A stretch of 64,000 nt of DNA, taken from positions 1-64,000 of the forward strand of contig NZ_WBKI01000003.1 of assembly GCF_008830365.1 (NCBI RefSeq), written 5' to 3'. Positions 39,493-50,266 of the stretch are shown one piece after another. The notes beneath the pieces are model-generated. The model worked only from the letters and a program-made list of their open reading frames with translations, was not told the origin of the DNA and ran no database searches. Each line of letters starts with the position of its first letter. Position 1 is the first letter of the stretch. A program made the position numbers and the translations under genes. The DNA comes from Serratia proteamaculans. GTDB taxonomy: Bacteria > Pseudomonadota > Gammaproteobacteria > Enterobacterales > Enterobacteriaceae.

Positions 39493-40497
39493 CTATCGCT
39501 GCGGAAGATAACGCAGCGGGTTTACGGATTTCCCCTTGTAACGAATTTCAAAATGCAAACGTACTGAACTGGTTCCGGTGCTACCCATGGTGGCTATTTT
39601 TTGCCCCGCCTTCACTTCTTGTTGTTCCCGGACCAGCATTGTGTCGTTGTGAGCGTAGGCGCTCAGGTAATCATCATTGTGTTTGATGATGATTAGATTA
39701 CCGTAACCTCGTAAAGCGTTGCCTGCATACACTACACGACCATCGGCGGTAGCGAAGATTGGCTGCCCACGAGTCCCGGCGATATCGACACCTTTATTCC
39801 CACCTTCTGATGAGGAAAAGTTATCAATAATCTTACCGTCAGTCGGCCATCTCCAGGTACTTACTGGGGCGCTGTTGCTGACGGTGCTGCTCACTGGTGG
39901 AGCAACTACCGGTGCGGTAACAGGGGCTGTTGCGGTAGTTGCCGCCACTGCACCTGCTGCAGGTAACATCTTACCTACATTCTGTTTACCCGAATTATCA
40001 GAATACGCGTTAGTTGATGGAGAATCAACCGTTGCAGTTTGTATCTGAGAGGTCGATGGTGGCTTCGGAACACCGCCGCTGGTTGCGTCTGTTGCCGCCA
40101 GCATGCCGCCGTTTCCGTTGGCAGAACCATTACCAAGCTGAATGCTTTGGCCCACATTCAGGCTGTATGGTTCAGGAATATTGTTGCGCTGGGCCAGGTC
40201 ACGGTAATCGTTTCCGGTGATCCAGGCGATGTAAAACAGCGTGTCTCCGCGCTTAACCGTATAGGTATTACCGCTGTAGCTCCCTTTGGGGATCGAAGTG
40301 TAACTGCGGTTGTAAACAATGTGCCCTTCAGCATTAGCCTGTGATCCAGCATTGCCGGATGCAGCGGCTCCGCCACCGTCCACACTACTAATAGGGGCCG
40401 ATGTCGACTCAGTGTTCGAACAACCTGCCAACCACAAACTTACCATCGTACACACCGCAACCCGGCGTAATGTAATCATTGGGCTTCCCGTGCTCAT
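39493..40497 (-). CDS. nlpD: Murein hydrolase activator lipoprotein NlpD
   Basis: 334 aa (E. coli 379, longer because of Gln/Pro repeats). An outer membrane lipoprotein with lipobox LAGC at Cys26, a LysM domain (about 82-126, [18 protein letters not shown]), a Ser/Ala/Thr-rich linker and an LytM/M23 domain. The M23 zinc ligands are degenerate, consistent with an activator of AmiC rather than an active peptidase. The rpoS promoter is expected within this gene. Confidence 0.97.
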   Translation of the reverse strand: MSTGSPMITLRRVAVCTMVSLWLAGCSNTESTSAPISSVDGGGAAASGNAGSQANAEGHIVYNRSYTSIPKGSYSGNTYTVKRGDTLFYIAWITGNDYRDLAQRNNIPEPYSLNVGQSIQLGNGSANGNGGMLAATDATSGGVPKPPSTSQIQTATVDSPSTNAYSDNSGKQNVGKMLPAAGAVAATTATAPVTAPVVAPPVSSTVSNSAPVSTWRWPTDGKIIDNFSSSEGGNKGVDIAGTRGQPIFATADGRVVYAGNALRGYGNLIIIKHNDDYLSAYAHNDTMLVREQQEVKAGQKIATMGSTGTSSVRLHFEIRYKGKSVNPLRYLPQR

Positions 40498-40804
40498 GCT
40501 TCCCCCATGACAGCAATATCAGCGATATATCCAAATACCCTTTACATGGTAGCTGAGCTTTTAACATTCTCTCGATTTCTACCCTGAAAGGTGCCCACGG
40601 CCGATCCCTGAACGTCAGGAAATCCTCATGCCGGAGCCTCAAAACAGCGCGCCAATGCTAACCACATTAGCGCCGCTGCACCATAAGACAACTACGCAGA
40701 AAGGCAATTGTATTGAAAATTAGTTTTATTGAAACGTTAAAACATTAACCGGAGGTGATGAAAGTGCAACAGATTTCGTTTCTTGTCGAAAATTCAGACA
40801 ATCG
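40498..40804. other. Intergenic region between nlpD and pcm
   Basis: About 307 bp. It presumably holds the nlpD promoter. On the plus strand a perfect Shine-Dalgarno GGAGGTG (40751-40757) precedes a 14-16 codon ORF, treated as unproven. Nothing else was recognised. Confidence 0.4.
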
Positions 40805-41431
40805 CTAGGCCAATTCGCCCTTCACCAGGGGAACAAAACGCACCGCTTCGACGGTATCGATAACAAATTCGCTTCCCTGGCGCCGAATGTACTTCAGCGT
40901 TTGGGCCTGCTCACCTACCGGTAACACCAGAATGCCACCGTCGTCCAACTGCTCCATCAGCGCCGGAGGGATCTCCGGTGGTGCCGCCGTGACAATGATG
41001 GCATCAAACGGCCCGCGCGATGCCCAGCCCTGCCAGCCATCGCCGTGACGGGTGGAAACATTGTGAAGATCGAGTTGTTTCAACCGGCGCTTGGCCTGCC
41101 ATTGCAGCCCTTTGATGCGTTCAACAGAGCAAACATGCTGCACCAGATGCGCCAGGATAGCGGTTTGATAGCCGGAACCGGTACCGATCTCCAATACCCG
41201 GGAAGTTGGCGTCAGGTTCAGCAGTTCGGTCATGCGTGCGACCATATAAGGTTGGGAGATCGTTTGGCCGGAGCCAATGGGTAACGCGGTATTCTCATAG
41301 GCCTTGTGTTCAAGTGCTTCATCAACAAAACGTTCCCGCGGTACTGCTTCGATCGCCTGCAGCAACCGTTCGTCCCGGATCCCCTGTTGACGCAGCTGCG
41401 TCAGCAATGTTTGCATACGCTTGTTCACCAT
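40805..41431 (-). CDS. pcm: Protein-L-isoaspartate O-methyltransferase
   Basis: 208 aa from the ATG at 41431 ([20 protein letters not shown]), the same length as E. coli Pcm; the frame is open further upstream. It repairs isoaspartyl residues in aged proteins using S-adenosylmethionine. The SAM motif [15 protein letters not shown] and the family block [17 protein letters not shown] are present. The start overlaps the surE stop by seven bases, so the two are translationally coupled. Confidence 0.97.
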   Translation of the reverse strand: MVNKRMQTLLTQLRQQGIRDERLLQAIEAVPRERFVDEALEHKAYENTALPIGSGQTISQPYMVARMTELLNLTPTSRVLEIGTGSGYQTAILAHLVQHVCSVERIKGLQWQAKRRLKQLDLHNVSTRHGDGWQGWASRGPFDAIIVTAAPPEIPPALMEQLDDGGILVLPVGEQAQTLKYIRRQGSEFVIDTVEAVRFVPLVKGELA

Positions 41432-42186
41432 TCCCCGCCGACCCCTGCTTTGGTTAACCACGTTTTTACCACGTTCTGAGCCGCATAGGCGGTTAAATCC
41501 ACCTGCAGTGGCGTGATGGCCACATAACCCTGTTCTACCGCAGCGAAATCCGTGTCAGGCCCGGCATCAAACTTATCACCCGGCGGCCCAATCCAATAGA
41601 GATTTTGCCCGCGCGGATCTTGTTGGCAGAACACCTTGTCAGCCGGATGGCGGCTGCCGCAACGGGTCACACGAATGCCCTTAATCTGGTCCAGCGGTAA
41701 ATCCGGCACGTTAATATTCAGAATTTTACCGGTTCGCAACGGTTCCCGCAGTAACGCACGCAGCACCCGACAGGTGATCGCCGCAGCGGTCGCATAATGC
41801 TGATGGCCGTTCAGCGATACGGCCAGCGCAGGTAACCCCAAATGACGCCCTTCCATAGCAGCCGCTACGGTGCCGGAATAGATAACGTCATCCCCCAGAT
41901 TAGGCCCGGCGTTGATACCGGAAACCACGATATCCGGCGCAGGCTGCATCAGGGTATTCACGCCCAGGTAGACACAGTCGGTCGGCGTTCCCTGCTGTAC
42001 GGCGATATCGCCATTGGGCATCGTCAGGGTGCGCAATGGGGATTCCAGCGTCAGCGCATTGGATGAACCACTGCGGTTACGATCCGGTGCCACAACTTGA
42101 ACTTCGGCGAACTCTCGCAATGCCGCCGCCAGCACCTGAATGCCTGGGGCGGTCACGCCGTCGTCATTACTCAGCAATATCCGCAT
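41425..42186 (-). CDS. surE: 5'/3'-nucleotidase / polyphosphatase SurE
   Basis: 253 aa, the same length as E. coli SurE. Metal-dependent nucleotidase with the motif [10 protein letters not shown] (Asp8, Asp9) and [25 protein letters not shown]. It helps stationary-phase survival. Unlike the E. coli layout it is 268 bp away from truD. Confidence 0.98.
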   Translation of the reverse strand: MRILLSNDDGVTAPGIQVLAAALREFAEVQVVAPDRNRSGSSNALTLESPLRTLTMPNGDIAVQQGTPTDCVYLGVNTLMQPAPDIVVSGINAGPNLGDDVIYSGTVAAAMEGRHLGLPALAVSLNGHQHYATAAAITCRVLRALLREPLRTGKILNINVPDLPLDQIKGIRVTRCGSRHPADKVFCQQDPRGQNLYWIGPPGDKFDAGPDTDFAAVEQGYVAITPLQVDLTAYAAQNVVKTWLTKAGVGGEW

Positions 42187-42430
42187 AAGAGGTTGTCTTC
42201 TTTTTTATCTCTCAACCTGACCCTTTTTAAGCGGGCCGGCTATTTAACTACTCGGAATGAACGCCCAAAAGGAGGGGCTTAACCAGCAGATATTATGTTC
42301 ACTCCCCCCGGCATGTCCAGTCACCAAGGGAAAAGACGAATTTTCGACCGGCTTCGGCACACTTCTTAACACCAAAAACCGCAGACAGGGCCAATACACT
42401 TCATGGTGCCGTCATGCTCCAGACGAAAAA

Positions 42431-42452
42431 AAACCTGCCTAAGCAGGTTTTC
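42431..42452 (-). terminator. truD terminator
   Basis: AAACCTGC (42431-42438) and GCAGGTTT (42443-42450) with a CTAA loop. On the minus strand a T run follows. It separates truD from surE, which therefore needs its own promoter in the rest of the gap (42187-42430). Confidence 0.82.
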
Positions 42453-42454
42453 TA

Positions 42455-43501
42455 TTACTCGCTAATATCCGCATCACTGCTGTCCTGCCGCATAATTTCG
42501 CGCACCACGCTGGTGGCGAAACTGCCGGCCGGTAGCCAAAAACGCAGTTCAACGGTGGCATCATCCCACCAGTCCCACTGCATATTTTTTGGCTGTAACA
42601 ACAGTGCACGGCGGGCCGGATCAACACGTTCACGCTTTAAAAGCGCCATCAGTTCCGGTTGCTCCAGCAAACACTGCTGTTCAAAATTTAACGCTTCACC
42701 GGCGGTGCCGGGTTCGCCGTCACCCGGCAAGGGGGCGGTAATCATCAGTTCGCCGGCATCCAGCCGCTGTTGCAGCGCTTCCAGCTCTTCAGGCTTGGCA
42801 ACAAACCAGCTGCCACGACCACTGAGCTGCAAGGCATCTCCTTCCAGCACGGTATATTGCTGCTGATTGGCCAGACGCCGGCTGGCAATCAGATTAAACA
42901 GCGCACTACGGCTGGCAGAAAGATAAAAACTGCGCTTGCTGCGTTCTTTAACCCGGATCTCATCATTCGCCCAACGGCGCGCCATCACCAGATTATTGCC
43001 ACCGCGACCAAAGCGCTGGCTGCCAAAATAGTTTGGCACACCGCTGGCCGCAATCGCCTGCAGACGCGGTTCGACATCCTGACGGTCGGAAATATGACGC
43101 AGTACCAGCGTGAAGGCATTGCCTTTCAGCGTGCCAATACGCATTTTGCGCAGGTGGCGGGCGCTGGCCAGCACTTCGCAGCCCTCCAGTGAGAACTGAG
43201 TAAAATCGGGAGTTTCCTTACCCGGCAAATGCAGGCAGAACCACTGCTCGGTCACCGCATGACGATCTTTCAGACCGGCATAACTGACAGAGCGGGCGTG
43301 AATACCGGCAAAGCGCGCCAGATAATCGGCGACAAATTGGGTGTTGCAGCCATTTTTGCGGATGTTCACCAGCACATGTTCGCCTTCTCCGTCCGGCTCA
43401 AAACCCAGGTCTTCCACCACCACGAAATCTTCCGGGTTGGCTTTCAACACGCCGGTGCTCTGCGGCTGGCCATGCAGCCAGGTCAGGTTAGTCATATCCA
43501 T
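42455..43501 (-). CDS. truD: tRNA pseudouridine(13) synthase TruD
   Basis: 348 aa (E. coli 349). It makes pseudouridine 13 in tRNA-Glu. The catalytic Asp79 lies in [12 protein letters not shown], and the TruD core block [15 protein letters not shown] is present. Two starts (MDM) are near each other; 43501 fits the family length. It follows ispF by four bases. Confidence 0.97.
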   Translation of the reverse strand: MDMTNLTWLHGQPQSTGVLKANPEDFVVVEDLGFEPDGEGEHVLVNIRKNGCNTQFVADYLARFAGIHARSVSYAGLKDRHAVTEQWFCLHLPGKETPDFTQFSLEGCEVLASARHLRKMRIGTLKGNAFTLVLRHISDRQDVEPRLQAIAASGVPNYFGSQRFGRGGNNLVMARRWANDEIRVKERSKRSFYLSASRSALFNLIASRRLANQQQYTVLEGDALQLSGRGSWFVAKPEELEALQQRLDAGELMITAPLPGDGEPGTAGEALNFEQQCLLEQPELMALLKRERVDPARRALLLQPKNMQWDWWDDATVELRFWLPAGSFATSVVREIMRQDSSDADISE

Positions 43502-43505
43502 GCGC

Positions 43506-43979
43506 TTATTCCTTGATCAACAAGGCAACCGCTTCGCAGGCAATACCTTCGCCGCGCCCGGTGAATCCGAGCTGTTCGGTGGTGGTAGCCTTAACGTTAA
43601 CGTCATCCATATGGCATTGCAGGTCTTCAGCCAGGAAAATGCGCATTTGCGGGATATGCGGCGCCATTTTAGGGGCTTGGGCAATAATGGTGATATCCAG
43701 ATTCCCCAGACGATAGCCTTTGGCGCGGATACGTTTCCAGGCCTCACGCAGCAGCTCGCGGCTGTCGGCACCTTTGAAAGCGGGGTCTGTGTCCGGGAAC
43801 AGCTTGCCAATATCTCCCAACGCCGCCGCACCCAGCAGGGCATCGGTCGCCGCGTGCAGCGCCACATCACCGTCGGAGTGGGCCAGCAAACCTTTTTCAT
43901 AAGGGATACGAACACCACCGATCACCAGCGGCCCTTCGCCACCAAATTTATGTACGTCAAAACCGTGACCGATACGCAT
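43506..43979 (-). CDS. ispF: 2-C-methyl-D-erythritol 2,4-cyclodiphosphate synthase
   Basis: 157 aa MEP-pathway enzyme. Zinc ligands Asp8 and His10 in the motif [10 protein letters not shown], and the [13 protein letters not shown] block are present. It follows ispD by ten bases. Confidence 0.98.
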   Translation of the reverse strand: MRIGHGFDVHKFGGEGPLVIGGVRIPYEKGLLAHSDGDVALHAATDALLGAAALGDIGKLFPDTDPAFKGADSRELLREAWKRIRAKGYRLGNLDITIIAQAPKMAPHIPQMRIFLAEDLQCHMDDVNVKATTTEQLGFTGRGEGIACEAVALLIKE

Positions 43980-43989
43980 GATGCGCTCC

Positions 43990-44697
43990 TTAATTGTCCA
44001 ACTGAGTTAAATAGAAGGCCGCCAGCGCCAAATCTTCCGGGCGCGTGACTTTAATATTGTCCGAGCGTCCACTGACCAGCAACGGATGATAGCCACAATG
44101 CTCCAGCGCAGAGGCCTCATCGGTGACCGTCGCGCCATCGTCCAACGCACGCTGCAGGCAAAGTTTAAGCAAGGCCAGCGGGAATAGCTGCGGCGTTAAC
44201 GCATGCCACAGGTCCTGACGCTCAACGGTATGGGAGATTGCACTGTGACCCGACTCGGCACGCTTCATGGTGTCACGCACCGGTGCGGCTAAAATCCCCC
44301 CCACCTCGCTGTGTTCGGTGATCGCCAACAGGCGTTCCAGGTCGTCGGCATGCAGACAGGGCCGTGCAGCGTCGTGTACCAACACCCATTTTGCCTCACC
44401 GGCCAGTTGCAATCCGGCCATCACCGAATCGGCGCGTTGCTGACCGCCGACGGTGACCCGCACGCGGGGATCCCTGGCAATAGGTAACTGGTGGAATTGC
44501 TGGTCATCGGGGCCGATCGCCACAATCACCTGCGGAATACGCGGATGGCGCAATAGCGCGTGGATCGCGTGTTCGAGAATGGTTTGGTAGCCGATGGTTA
44601 AATACTGCTTCGGGCAATCCGCCTGCATACGGCTGCCGATACCGGCAGCGGGCAAGACGGCAATCACCGGTGGAACGGTTCCTGCGGAGTGATTCAT
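43990..44697 (-). CDS. ispD: 2-C-methyl-D-erythritol 4-phosphate cytidylyltransferase
   Basis: 235 aa. It makes CDP-methylerythritol, the step before IspE in isoprenoid synthesis. The nucleotidyltransferase motif [18 protein letters not shown] and [11 protein letters not shown] are visible. It follows ftsB by three bases. Confidence 0.98.
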   Translation of the reverse strand: MNHSAGTVPPVIAVLPAAGIGSRMQADCPKQYLTIGYQTILEHAIHALLRHPRIPQVIVAIGPDDQQFHQLPIARDPRVRVTVGGQQRADSVMAGLQLAGEAKWVLVHDAARPCLHADDLERLLAITEHSEVGGILAAPVRDTMKRAESGHSAISHTVERQDLWHALTPQLFPLALLKLCLQRALDDGATVTDEASALEHCGYHPLLVSGRSDNIKVTRPEDLALAAFYLTQLDN

Positions 44698-44700
44698 GCG

Positions 44701-45021
44701 TTACTTTTGTAGGTTATTTTGCGAGGAGGACGCCGCGTTGCGTCTGGATTGATCAGGAACCAGACGATAGAAAGTTTCACCGGGCTTAATCATACTCAGT
44801 TCATTGCGCGCACGCTCTTCGATCGCTTCCTGACCGCCGTTCAAATCGTCGATTTCGGCGAACAGCTGATCGTTACGCGCTTTCAATTTCGCATTGCTGC
44901 CCTGTTGGACTGCAACGTCATCATTGACCCGCACGTAATCGTGAACACCATTTTTGCCCAGCCACAGTGAATACTGTAACCAACCGAGCAATGCCAGCAA
45001 TAACAGCGTAAGTTTTCCCAT
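44701..45021 (-). CDS. ftsB: Cell division protein FtsB
   Basis: 106 aa from ATG 45021 ([25 protein letters not shown]); E. coli FtsB is 103 aa. A single N-terminal transmembrane helix followed by a coiled-coil ([26 protein letters not shown]) that binds FtsL and FtsQ in the divisome. The start seven codons upstream (45042) is not supported. It leads the ftsB-ispD-ispF-truD operon. Confidence 0.96.
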   Translation of the reverse strand: MGKLTLLLLALLGWLQYSLWLGKNGVHDYVRVNDDVAVQQGSNAKLKARNDQLFAEIDDLNGGQEAIEERARNELSMIKPGETFYRLVPDQSRRNAASSSQNNLQK

Positions 45022-45427
45022 CTCCGCCCCCTGAAAAACCACCTAATCATCCCACAACTTTTCGTTGGACTCCACACTGAGAACGGCATTTCACCGCCAA
45101 ATTCAGAGTAGGATGAGAATTTCTTGAGTTTATAACCTAAATTCGCGCCGAAAGCGGCAAAAAAAACCACTTTCACCCGATAAGACACAGATCGACAGCA
45201 CCGCCCTCCCTCAATCAGAGTTTTTATCGGTTATGCAGCCAGAAAAACTGGCTGCCCCGTCATTTTGCCAACGCTTCCGCCGACCACGAACGAAAAGTGC
45301 ATATTTAACACCATTGAAAATTACATCATCAGGTAGGAGTTGTGTTTTTATTCATTAAGGATTATTTTTATGCACTCATAGTGCATAAATAAATCCAATG
45401 GATAACTTTTAATTACCGGGGATAGTG
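45022..45427. other. Intergenic region ftsB / ABC transporter
   Basis: About 405 bp between divergent units. It holds a stem GCAGCCAG (45235-45242)/CTGGCTGC (45248-45255) and a perfect palindrome at 45367-45389. Promoters for both units must lie here but were not resolved. Confidence 0.5.
45367..45389. promoter_or_regulatory. Perfect 9-bp-arm palindrome ahead of the ABC transporter
   Basis: TTTATGCAC (45367-45375) and GTGCATAAA (45381-45389) around TCATA, 39 bp before the binding protein start. A further GTGCAT occurs at about 45296. It could be an operator or a leader hairpin. It is not a NtrC site of normal spacing (TGCAC-N7-GTGCA), because only five bases separate the arms. Confidence 0.6.
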
Positions 45428-46198
45428 ATGTTAAAACGCTTAGTTCTGATTGGTGCCTGCCTGGCCGCCACCCTGTCGGCCTCTGCCCTGGCAGCCGAAC
45501 CTACTTACGTCGTCGGCTCCGGCGGCACCTATCGTCCGTTCGAATTCGAAAACAGCAACAAACAGCTGGAAGGCTTTGATATTGATATCATCAAGGCCGT
45601 GGCCAAGGCCGAAGGCTTCCAGGTCAAGCTGGTGAATACGCCGTGGGAAGGGATCTTCGCCACGCTGAATTCCGGCGATCGCGACATCATTATCTCCGGC
45701 ATCACCATCACCGACAAACGCAAGCAAATGGTTGATTTCTCTGCGCCTTACTTCCCGGCGGAGCAGACTATCGTGGTGCCTAAAGACTCTAACGTGAATT
45801 CTATCGCCGCGTTGAAAGCGCTGAAGGTCGGTGTGGTGAACTCCAGCACCGGCGACATTGTGGTATCCGACGTGCTGGGTAAAAACAGCACCGCCATCAA
45901 ACGCTTCGACAACACCCCTCTGCTGCTGCAGGAGCTGTACGAAGACGGCATCGGCGCCGCCGTGGGCGACGTTGGCGTGGCCAAGTTCTACATCAAAACT
46001 CACCCGGAAAAAGAGTTCAAGCTGGTGTCCGACGCCAAATTCGAGCGTCAGTATTTCGGCATTGCCGTTGCCAAGGGCAACGAGGAACTGCGCGGCAAGA
46101 TCAACGCCGGCCTGAAGAAAATCATCGCCGACGGCACCTACGCCAAAATTTACCAGACCTGGTTTGACAGCAACGTGCCGACGCTTCCTGCCGAATAA
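45428..46198 (+). CDS. Polar amino acid ABC transporter, periplasmic binding protein
   Basis: 256 aa from ATG 45428; a GTG three bases upstream is possible. The signal peptide ends near SALA-AEP (about residue 22-23). It is an SBP_bac_3 type binding protein with GGTYRPFEFENSNKQLEGFDIDI and GITITDKRKQMVDFSAPYF. The ligand is an amino acid of the Gln/His/Arg class, but sequence alone does not say which. It is the first gene of a three-gene operon. Confidence 0.88.
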   Translation: MLKRLVLIGACLAATLSASALAAEPTYVVGSGGTYRPFEFENSNKQLEGFDIDIIKAVAKAEGFQVKLVNTPWEGIFATLNSGDRDIIISGITITDKRKQMVDFSAPYFPAEQTIVVPKDSNVNSIAALKALKVGVVNSSTGDIVVSDVLGKNSTAIKRFDNTPLLLQELYEDGIGAAVGDVGVAKFYIKTHPEKEFKLVSDAKFERQYFGIAVAKGNEELRGKINAGLKKIIADGTYAKIYQTWFDSNVPTLPAE

Positions 46199-46209
46199 GC
46201 CTTAAGTTA

Positions 46210-46231
46210 CCGGAGCTCGCCCGAGCTCCGG
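46210..46231 (+). promoter_or_regulatory. Stable hairpin between binding protein and permease genes
   Basis: CCGGAGCTCG (46210-46219) and CGAGCTCCGG (46222-46231), a perfect 10-bp GC-rich stem with a two-base loop and no U tract. In transport operons such stems commonly protect the binding protein mRNA and lower downstream expression. Confidence 0.65.
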
Positions 46232-46270
46232 AGCAACAATCTCTTTGAGTACACCGAGAAGGAACACCCA

Positions 46271-47035
46271 TTGAATTTCCGTTGGGAGATTATCCAGGAG
46301 TACGCCCCGCTGTTTATGGAAGGCGCCTGGATGACCATCAAATGCACCATTATCTGCGTGATATTGGGCACCACCTGGGGGCTAATCCTGGGGTTGGGCC
46401 GTCTGGCGCAAGCACCGCACGGCATCTGGAAACCGATACTGCATTACGGCGTACAGTGGCCGGTGCGCATTTATATCAGTGCCTTCCGCGGCACACCGCT
46501 GTTTGTGCAGATCATGGTGGTGCACTTCGCCCTGGTGCCGTTGTTTATCAACCCACGTGACGGCCTGCTGGTCACCAACGGCCTGATGAGCAGTGACTTC
46601 GCCCGTGCGCTGCGCTCCGACTACGGCGCGTTTCTCTCCTGCGTCGTGGCGATTACGCTCAACGCCGGTGCCTACGTCTCGGAAATTTTCCGTGCCGGTA
46701 TTCAGTCAATCGATCGCGGCCAGATGGAGGCTTCACGCTCACTGGGCATGAGCTACGGCAAAACCATGCGCAAGGTGATCCTGCCACAGGCATTCCGTCG
46801 CATGCTGCCACCGCTGGGCAACAACGCCATTGCCATCGTCAAGGATTCCTCACTGGCCTCCGCCATCGGCCTGGCCGATCTGGCCTATGCCGCCCGGACG
46901 GTTTCCGGCGCCTATGCCACCTATTGGGAGCCCTACCTGACCATTTCGCTGGTCTATTGGGTCCTCACCTTCCTGCTTTCGCTGATGGTGCAACACATGG
47001 AAAAGAGGTTCGGGAAAAGTGATTCGCGTACATAA
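46271..47035 (+). CDS. Polar amino acid ABC transporter, permease
   Basis: 254 aa, start TTG at 46271 with GAAGGAA upstream ([18 protein letters not shown]). BPD_transp_1 domain of the HisMQ/GlnP class with about five hydrophobic segments and the EAA loop [32 protein letters not shown]. Overlaps the ATPase gene by 17 bases. Confidence 0.9.
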   Translation: MNFRWEIIQEYAPLFMEGAWMTIKCTIICVILGTTWGLILGLGRLAQAPHGIWKPILHYGVQWPVRIYISAFRGTPLFVQIMVVHFALVPLFINPRDGLLVTNGLMSSDFARALRSDYGAFLSCVVAITLNAGAYVSEIFRAGIQSIDRGQMEASRSLGMSYGKTMRKVILPQAFRRMLPPLGNNAIAIVKDSSLASAIGLADLAYAARTVSGAYATYWEPYLTISLVYWVLTFLLSLMVQHMEKRFGKSDSRT

Positions 47036-47741
47036 TCTGCAAAAACAATTCGGCGAAAGCCACGTACTGCGTGGCATCTCCTGCGAAATCGCGACCAACG
47101 AAGTGGTCTGCGTCATCGGCCCGTCCGGCTCCGGTAAAAGCACCTTCCTGCGTTGTATCAACGCGCTGGAAACGCTTTCTGGCGGCGAGGTCCTGGTTAA
47201 CGGTTTTGCCATACACAGCCAAAAAACCGATCTCAATAAAATGCGTGAGAGTGTAGGGATGGTGTTCCAGCGCTTTAACCTGTTCCCGCATATGACGGTG
47301 CTGGAGAACATTATTATGGCGCCGATGGGGGTGAAAAAGCTGTCGCGCGCCGACGCCATCCTGCGCGCAGAAGCGCTGTTACGTAAAGTGGGTCTGTTGG
47401 ACAAGATTGACGCCTATCCCAGCAGCCTGTCCGGCGGCCAACAACAGCGGGTGGCGATTGCCCGGGCATTGGCGATGGAGCCGAAAATCATGCTGTTCGA
47501 CGAACCCACCTCAGCGCTTGATCCCGAGTTGGTCGGCGAAGTGCTGGCGGTCATGAAGTCGTTGGCACACGAAGGAATGACCATGGTGGTGGTCACCCAC
47601 GAGATGGGTTTTGCCCGCGAAGTGGCCGATCGGGTGTTGTTTATCGATCAAGGGATCATTCAGGAAGAAGGCACGCCGCAGCAGATTTTCAGCCAGCCAA
47701 CCAACCCGCGAACTCAGGCTTTTCTAAGCAAAGTTTTGTAA
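47019..47741 (+). CDS. Polar amino acid ABC transporter, ATPase
   Basis: 240 aa, start GTG at 47019 ([15 protein letters not shown]). Walker [10 protein letters not shown] (about 34-42), signature LSGGQQQR, Walker [14 protein letters not shown] and the H-loop [10 protein letters not shown]. It belongs to the GlnQ/HisP group. It follows the permease by a 17-base overlap and is followed by a terminator. Confidence 0.93.
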   Translation: MIRVHNLQKQFGESHVLRGISCEIATNEVVCVIGPSGSGKSTFLRCINALETLSGGEVLVNGFAIHSQKTDLNKMRESVGMVFQRFNLFPHMTVLENIIMAPMGVKKLSRADAILRAEALLRKVGLLDKIDAYPSSLSGGQQQRVAIARALAMEPKIMLFDEPTSALDPELVGEVLAVMKSLAHEGMTMVVVTHEMGFAREVADRVLFIDQGIIQEEGTPQQIFSQPTNPRTQAFLSKVL

Positions 47742-47767
47742 CCTTCGGCACGGCTTTGCAATGCTTC

Positions 47768-47787
47768 GGGCGCAGACAACTGCGCCC
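47768..47787. terminator. Terminator of the ABC transporter / ygbE convergent pair
   Basis: GGGCGCA (47768-47774) and TGCGCCC (47781-47787) with a 6-nt loop, 26 bp after the ATPase stop. No long T run is present, so the strength is uncertain. Confidence 0.6.
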
Positions 47788-47793
47788 GCTCTC

Positions 47794-48111
47794 TCACCAA
47801 CCGGTCAGAAAACTGAATACCAGCCAGAACAGACACAGCACGATAGCGCCAGTCAGCAGCAGCGTCAGGATCAGACGGCCACGCAGCAGCATGCTGAGCG
47901 TAATACCAATCAGCACCGAAACCGGCATCAGGGCCAGGAAGAACGGCCAGGTGTAGAGCAGGAAGAAGAGGGTGTTGGAGCCATAGACCACGAACGGCAC
48001 CGCGAACGCTAGCCAGTAGAAAACAAAGCCACAGACGCCGCCCAGGAAAGAATAAGAGGGTTCCTCTTTGTCCTGGTTTGAGTCAATCAAGATAGGCGAG
48101 ACATTTTGCAT
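47794..48111 (-). CDS. ygbE: DUF3561 inner membrane protein YgbE
   Basis: 105 aa with two or three hydrophobic helices (SFLGGVCGFVFYWLAFAVPF, TLFFLLYTWPFFLALMPVSVLIG, LTLLLTGAIVLCLFWLVFSF). It corresponds to E. coli YgbE, of unknown function, which lies in the same place near cysC. It probably is co-transcribed from upstream or has its own promoter, 85 bp after cysC. Confidence 0.9.
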   Translation of the reverse strand: MQNVSPILIDSNQDKEEPSYSFLGGVCGFVFYWLAFAVPFVVYGSNTLFFLLYTWPFFLALMPVSVLIGITLSMLLRGRLILTLLLTGAIVLCLFWLVFSFLTGW

Positions 48112-48196
48112 AGTGATCCCTGGTTATTCGGCACGCTCTTCGGCGGGCTTAGCGTAAAAAGCGTATGACGCAAAAACGCCACACGCTTTTCTGAAT

Positions 48197-48826
48197 TCAG
48201 GGTTTGATAATAGCCCGACCACGCAGCACGTCTAACAATTGCGCAATCAAATTTGTTACCAATTGTTGGCCATCAAGGTGAATATCCGGCCGTTGCGGTG
48301 CCTCGTAAACCGAGTCAATTCCGGTGAAATTACGCAGTTCGCCGGCGCGGGCTTTTTTGTATAATCCCTTCGGATCGCGCTCCTCACAAATCGCCAGCGG
48401 CGTGTCGACAAACACCTCGATAAAGCGATCTTCATCAAGCAGTTGGCGCACCATCTGCCGTTCTGCGCGGTGCGGTGAAATAAACGCGGTCAGCACCACC
48501 AGCCCGGCATCCACCATCAGTTTGGACACTTCACCCACGCGGCGAATGTTCTCGCGTCGATCGTCATCGGAAAAGCCCAGATCTCGGCACAGGCCATGGC
48601 GCACGTTATCGCCATCCAACAGATAGGTGCTGACGCCAAGGGCGTGCAGCGCCTGCTCCAGTGCACCAGCGACGGTGGATTTACCCGAGCCGGACAGCCC
48701 GGTAAACCACAGCACCACGCCTTTATGGCCATTACGGGCTTCACGATCCGCACGCGCTACCGCATGCGGGTGCCAGACCACGTTATCGTCCTCCGGCCCG
48801 GTTGGCCGTTGCTCTGCATCGGCCAC
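48197..48826 (-). CDS. cysC: Adenylylsulfate (APS) kinase
   Basis: 209 aa. It phosphorylates APS to PAPS. Walker [10 protein letters not shown] is at 43-51, followed by [26 protein letters not shown] and the [10 protein letters not shown] motif, with the reactive Ser. The start is GTG at 48826, one base after the cysN stop. Last gene of cysGDNC. Confidence 0.98.
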   Translation of the reverse strand: MADAEQRPTGPEDDNVVWHPHAVARADREARNGHKGVVLWFTGLSGSGKSTVAGALEQALHALGVSTYLLDGDNVRHGLCRDLGFSDDDRRENIRRVGEVSKLMVDAGLVVLTAFISPHRAERQMVRQLLDEDRFIEVFVDTPLAICEERDPKGLYKKARAGELRNFTGIDSVYEAPQRPDIHLDGQQLVTNLIAQLLDVLRGRAIIKP

Positions 48827-48827
48827 G

Positions 48828-50255
48828 TTATTTGCCCCCGATCAGGTCACGCGCGCCCCAATGCGGGAAGTGTTTGCGTACCAGGGCATTCAGTTCCAGC
48901 TCGAACGCGCTGAACTCCCCTGCCATCACCGGAGCGTCCTGTAAGGTTTCGCGGATCAATCCGGCACCGACCGTGACGTTACTCAGGCGATCGATAAAAA
49001 TCAGCCCACCGGTAACATGGTTACGCTGATAGCTGTCCAGCACCAGCGGCTCGTCGAAGGTCAGCTCCACCAGACCAATGCCGTTCAGCGGCAAGGTGTC
49101 GGTCTGATGTTGGGCCAGCGAGTTAATTTCTACCTGGTGACGAATACCTTCCACCCGTGCTCGGGTCTTTTTACCGGCGACCTTGATGTCATAGCTCTGC
49201 CCTGGCAACAGCGGCTTCTCGGCCATCCACACCACGTCGACCAGTGCGCTTTGCGCCGCCTGCAAGGTTTCCCCGGCATCGACCAGCAAATCGCCACGGC
49301 TGATGTCCACTTCATCCTTCAGCACCAGCGTGATCGCCTCACCCGGCACCGCTTCCTGCAAATCGCCATCAAAGGTAACAATGCGTGCAACGGTAGATTC
49401 CACACCTGAAGGCAGCACCTTCACGCGTTGGCCCACGCGCACCACACCGGCAGACAGGGTCCCGGCATAGCCACGAAAATCCAGGTTCGGACGGTTAACA
49501 TATTGCACCGGGAAGCGCAGCGGCTGCGTTTCGCGCTCACTGATCACATCCACACTTTCCAGCACCTGCAGCAGCGTTGGGCCGTTATACCAAGGCATCT
49601 GGGTGCTTTCGCTGGCCACATTATCGCCGTCCAGCGCCGACAGCGGGACAAACTTGATGTCCAGATCGTTTGGCAACTGCTGGGCGAAGGTCAGATAATC
49701 CTGTTTGAACTGCTCGAATACCGACTCTTGATAATCCACCAGGTCCATTTTATTGACCGCGACCACCAGATGGCGGATCCCCAGCAACGTAGCGATAAAG
49801 CTGTGTCGGCGAGTTTGATCCAGCACCCCTTTGCGTGCGTCGATCAACAGGATCGCCAAATCGCAGGTAGAGGCACCGGTCGCCATATTACGGGTGTACT
49901 GCTCATGCCCCGGCGTATCGGCGATAATAAACTTGCGCTTTTCGGTCGAGAAATAACGATAGGCCACATCGATGGTAATGCCCTGCTCACGCTCGGCCTG
50001 CAGACCGTCGACCAGCAATGCCAGATCGAGCTTTTCACCCTGGGTGCCGATGCGCTTGCTGTCACTGTGCAGCGTTGACAGCTGATCTTCGTAGATCTGG
50101 CGGGTATCGTGCAGCAGGCGGCCGATCAGGGTGCTTTTACCGTCGTCGACGCTGCCGCAGGTCAGGAACCGTAACAGACTTTTATGTTGCTGTGCGTGCA
50201 GGTAAGACTCGACCCCACCCTGTTCAGCGATTTGTTGTGCAATTGCGTTATTCAT
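48828..50255 (-). CDS. cysN: Sulfate adenylyltransferase subunit 1 (GTPase)
   Basis: 475 aa GTPase subunit of ATP sulfurylase. GTP hydrolysis drives APS formation. The motif GSVDDGKST is at 34-42, followed by [17 protein letters not shown] and NKMDL, and by EF-Tu-like domains 2 and 3. It follows cysD by 11 bases. Confidence 0.98.
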   Translation of the reverse strand: MNNAIAQQIAEQGGVESYLHAQQHKSLLRFLTCGSVDDGKSTLIGRLLHDTRQIYEDQLSTLHSDSKRIGTQGEKLDLALLVDGLQAEREQGITIDVAYRYFSTEKRKFIIADTPGHEQYTRNMATGASTCDLAILLIDARKGVLDQTRRHSFIATLLGIRHLVVAVNKMDLVDYQESVFEQFKQDYLTFAQQLPNDLDIKFVPLSALDGDNVASESTQMPWYNGPTLLQVLESVDVISERETQPLRFPVQYVNRPNLDFRGYAGTLSAGVVRVGQRVKVLPSGVESTVARIVTFDGDLQEAVPGEAITLVLKDEVDISRGDLLVDAGETLQAAQSALVDVVWMAEKPLLPGQSYDIKVAGKKTRARVEGIRHQVEINSLAQHQTDTLPLNGIGLVELTFDEPLVLDSYQRNHVTGGLIFIDRLSNVTVGAGLIRETLQDAPVMAGEFSAFELELNALVRKHFPHWGARDLIGGK

Positions 50256-50266
50256 CCGGCGACTCC

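Noticed and set aside
42257-42442. 61-aa ORF between surE and truD
   Set aside because: No convincing start signal, ends inside the truD terminator, composition not protein-like.
45371-45385. NtrC site TGCAC-N-GTGCA
   Set aside because: Arms are five bases apart instead of seven and no sigma-54 promoter was found.
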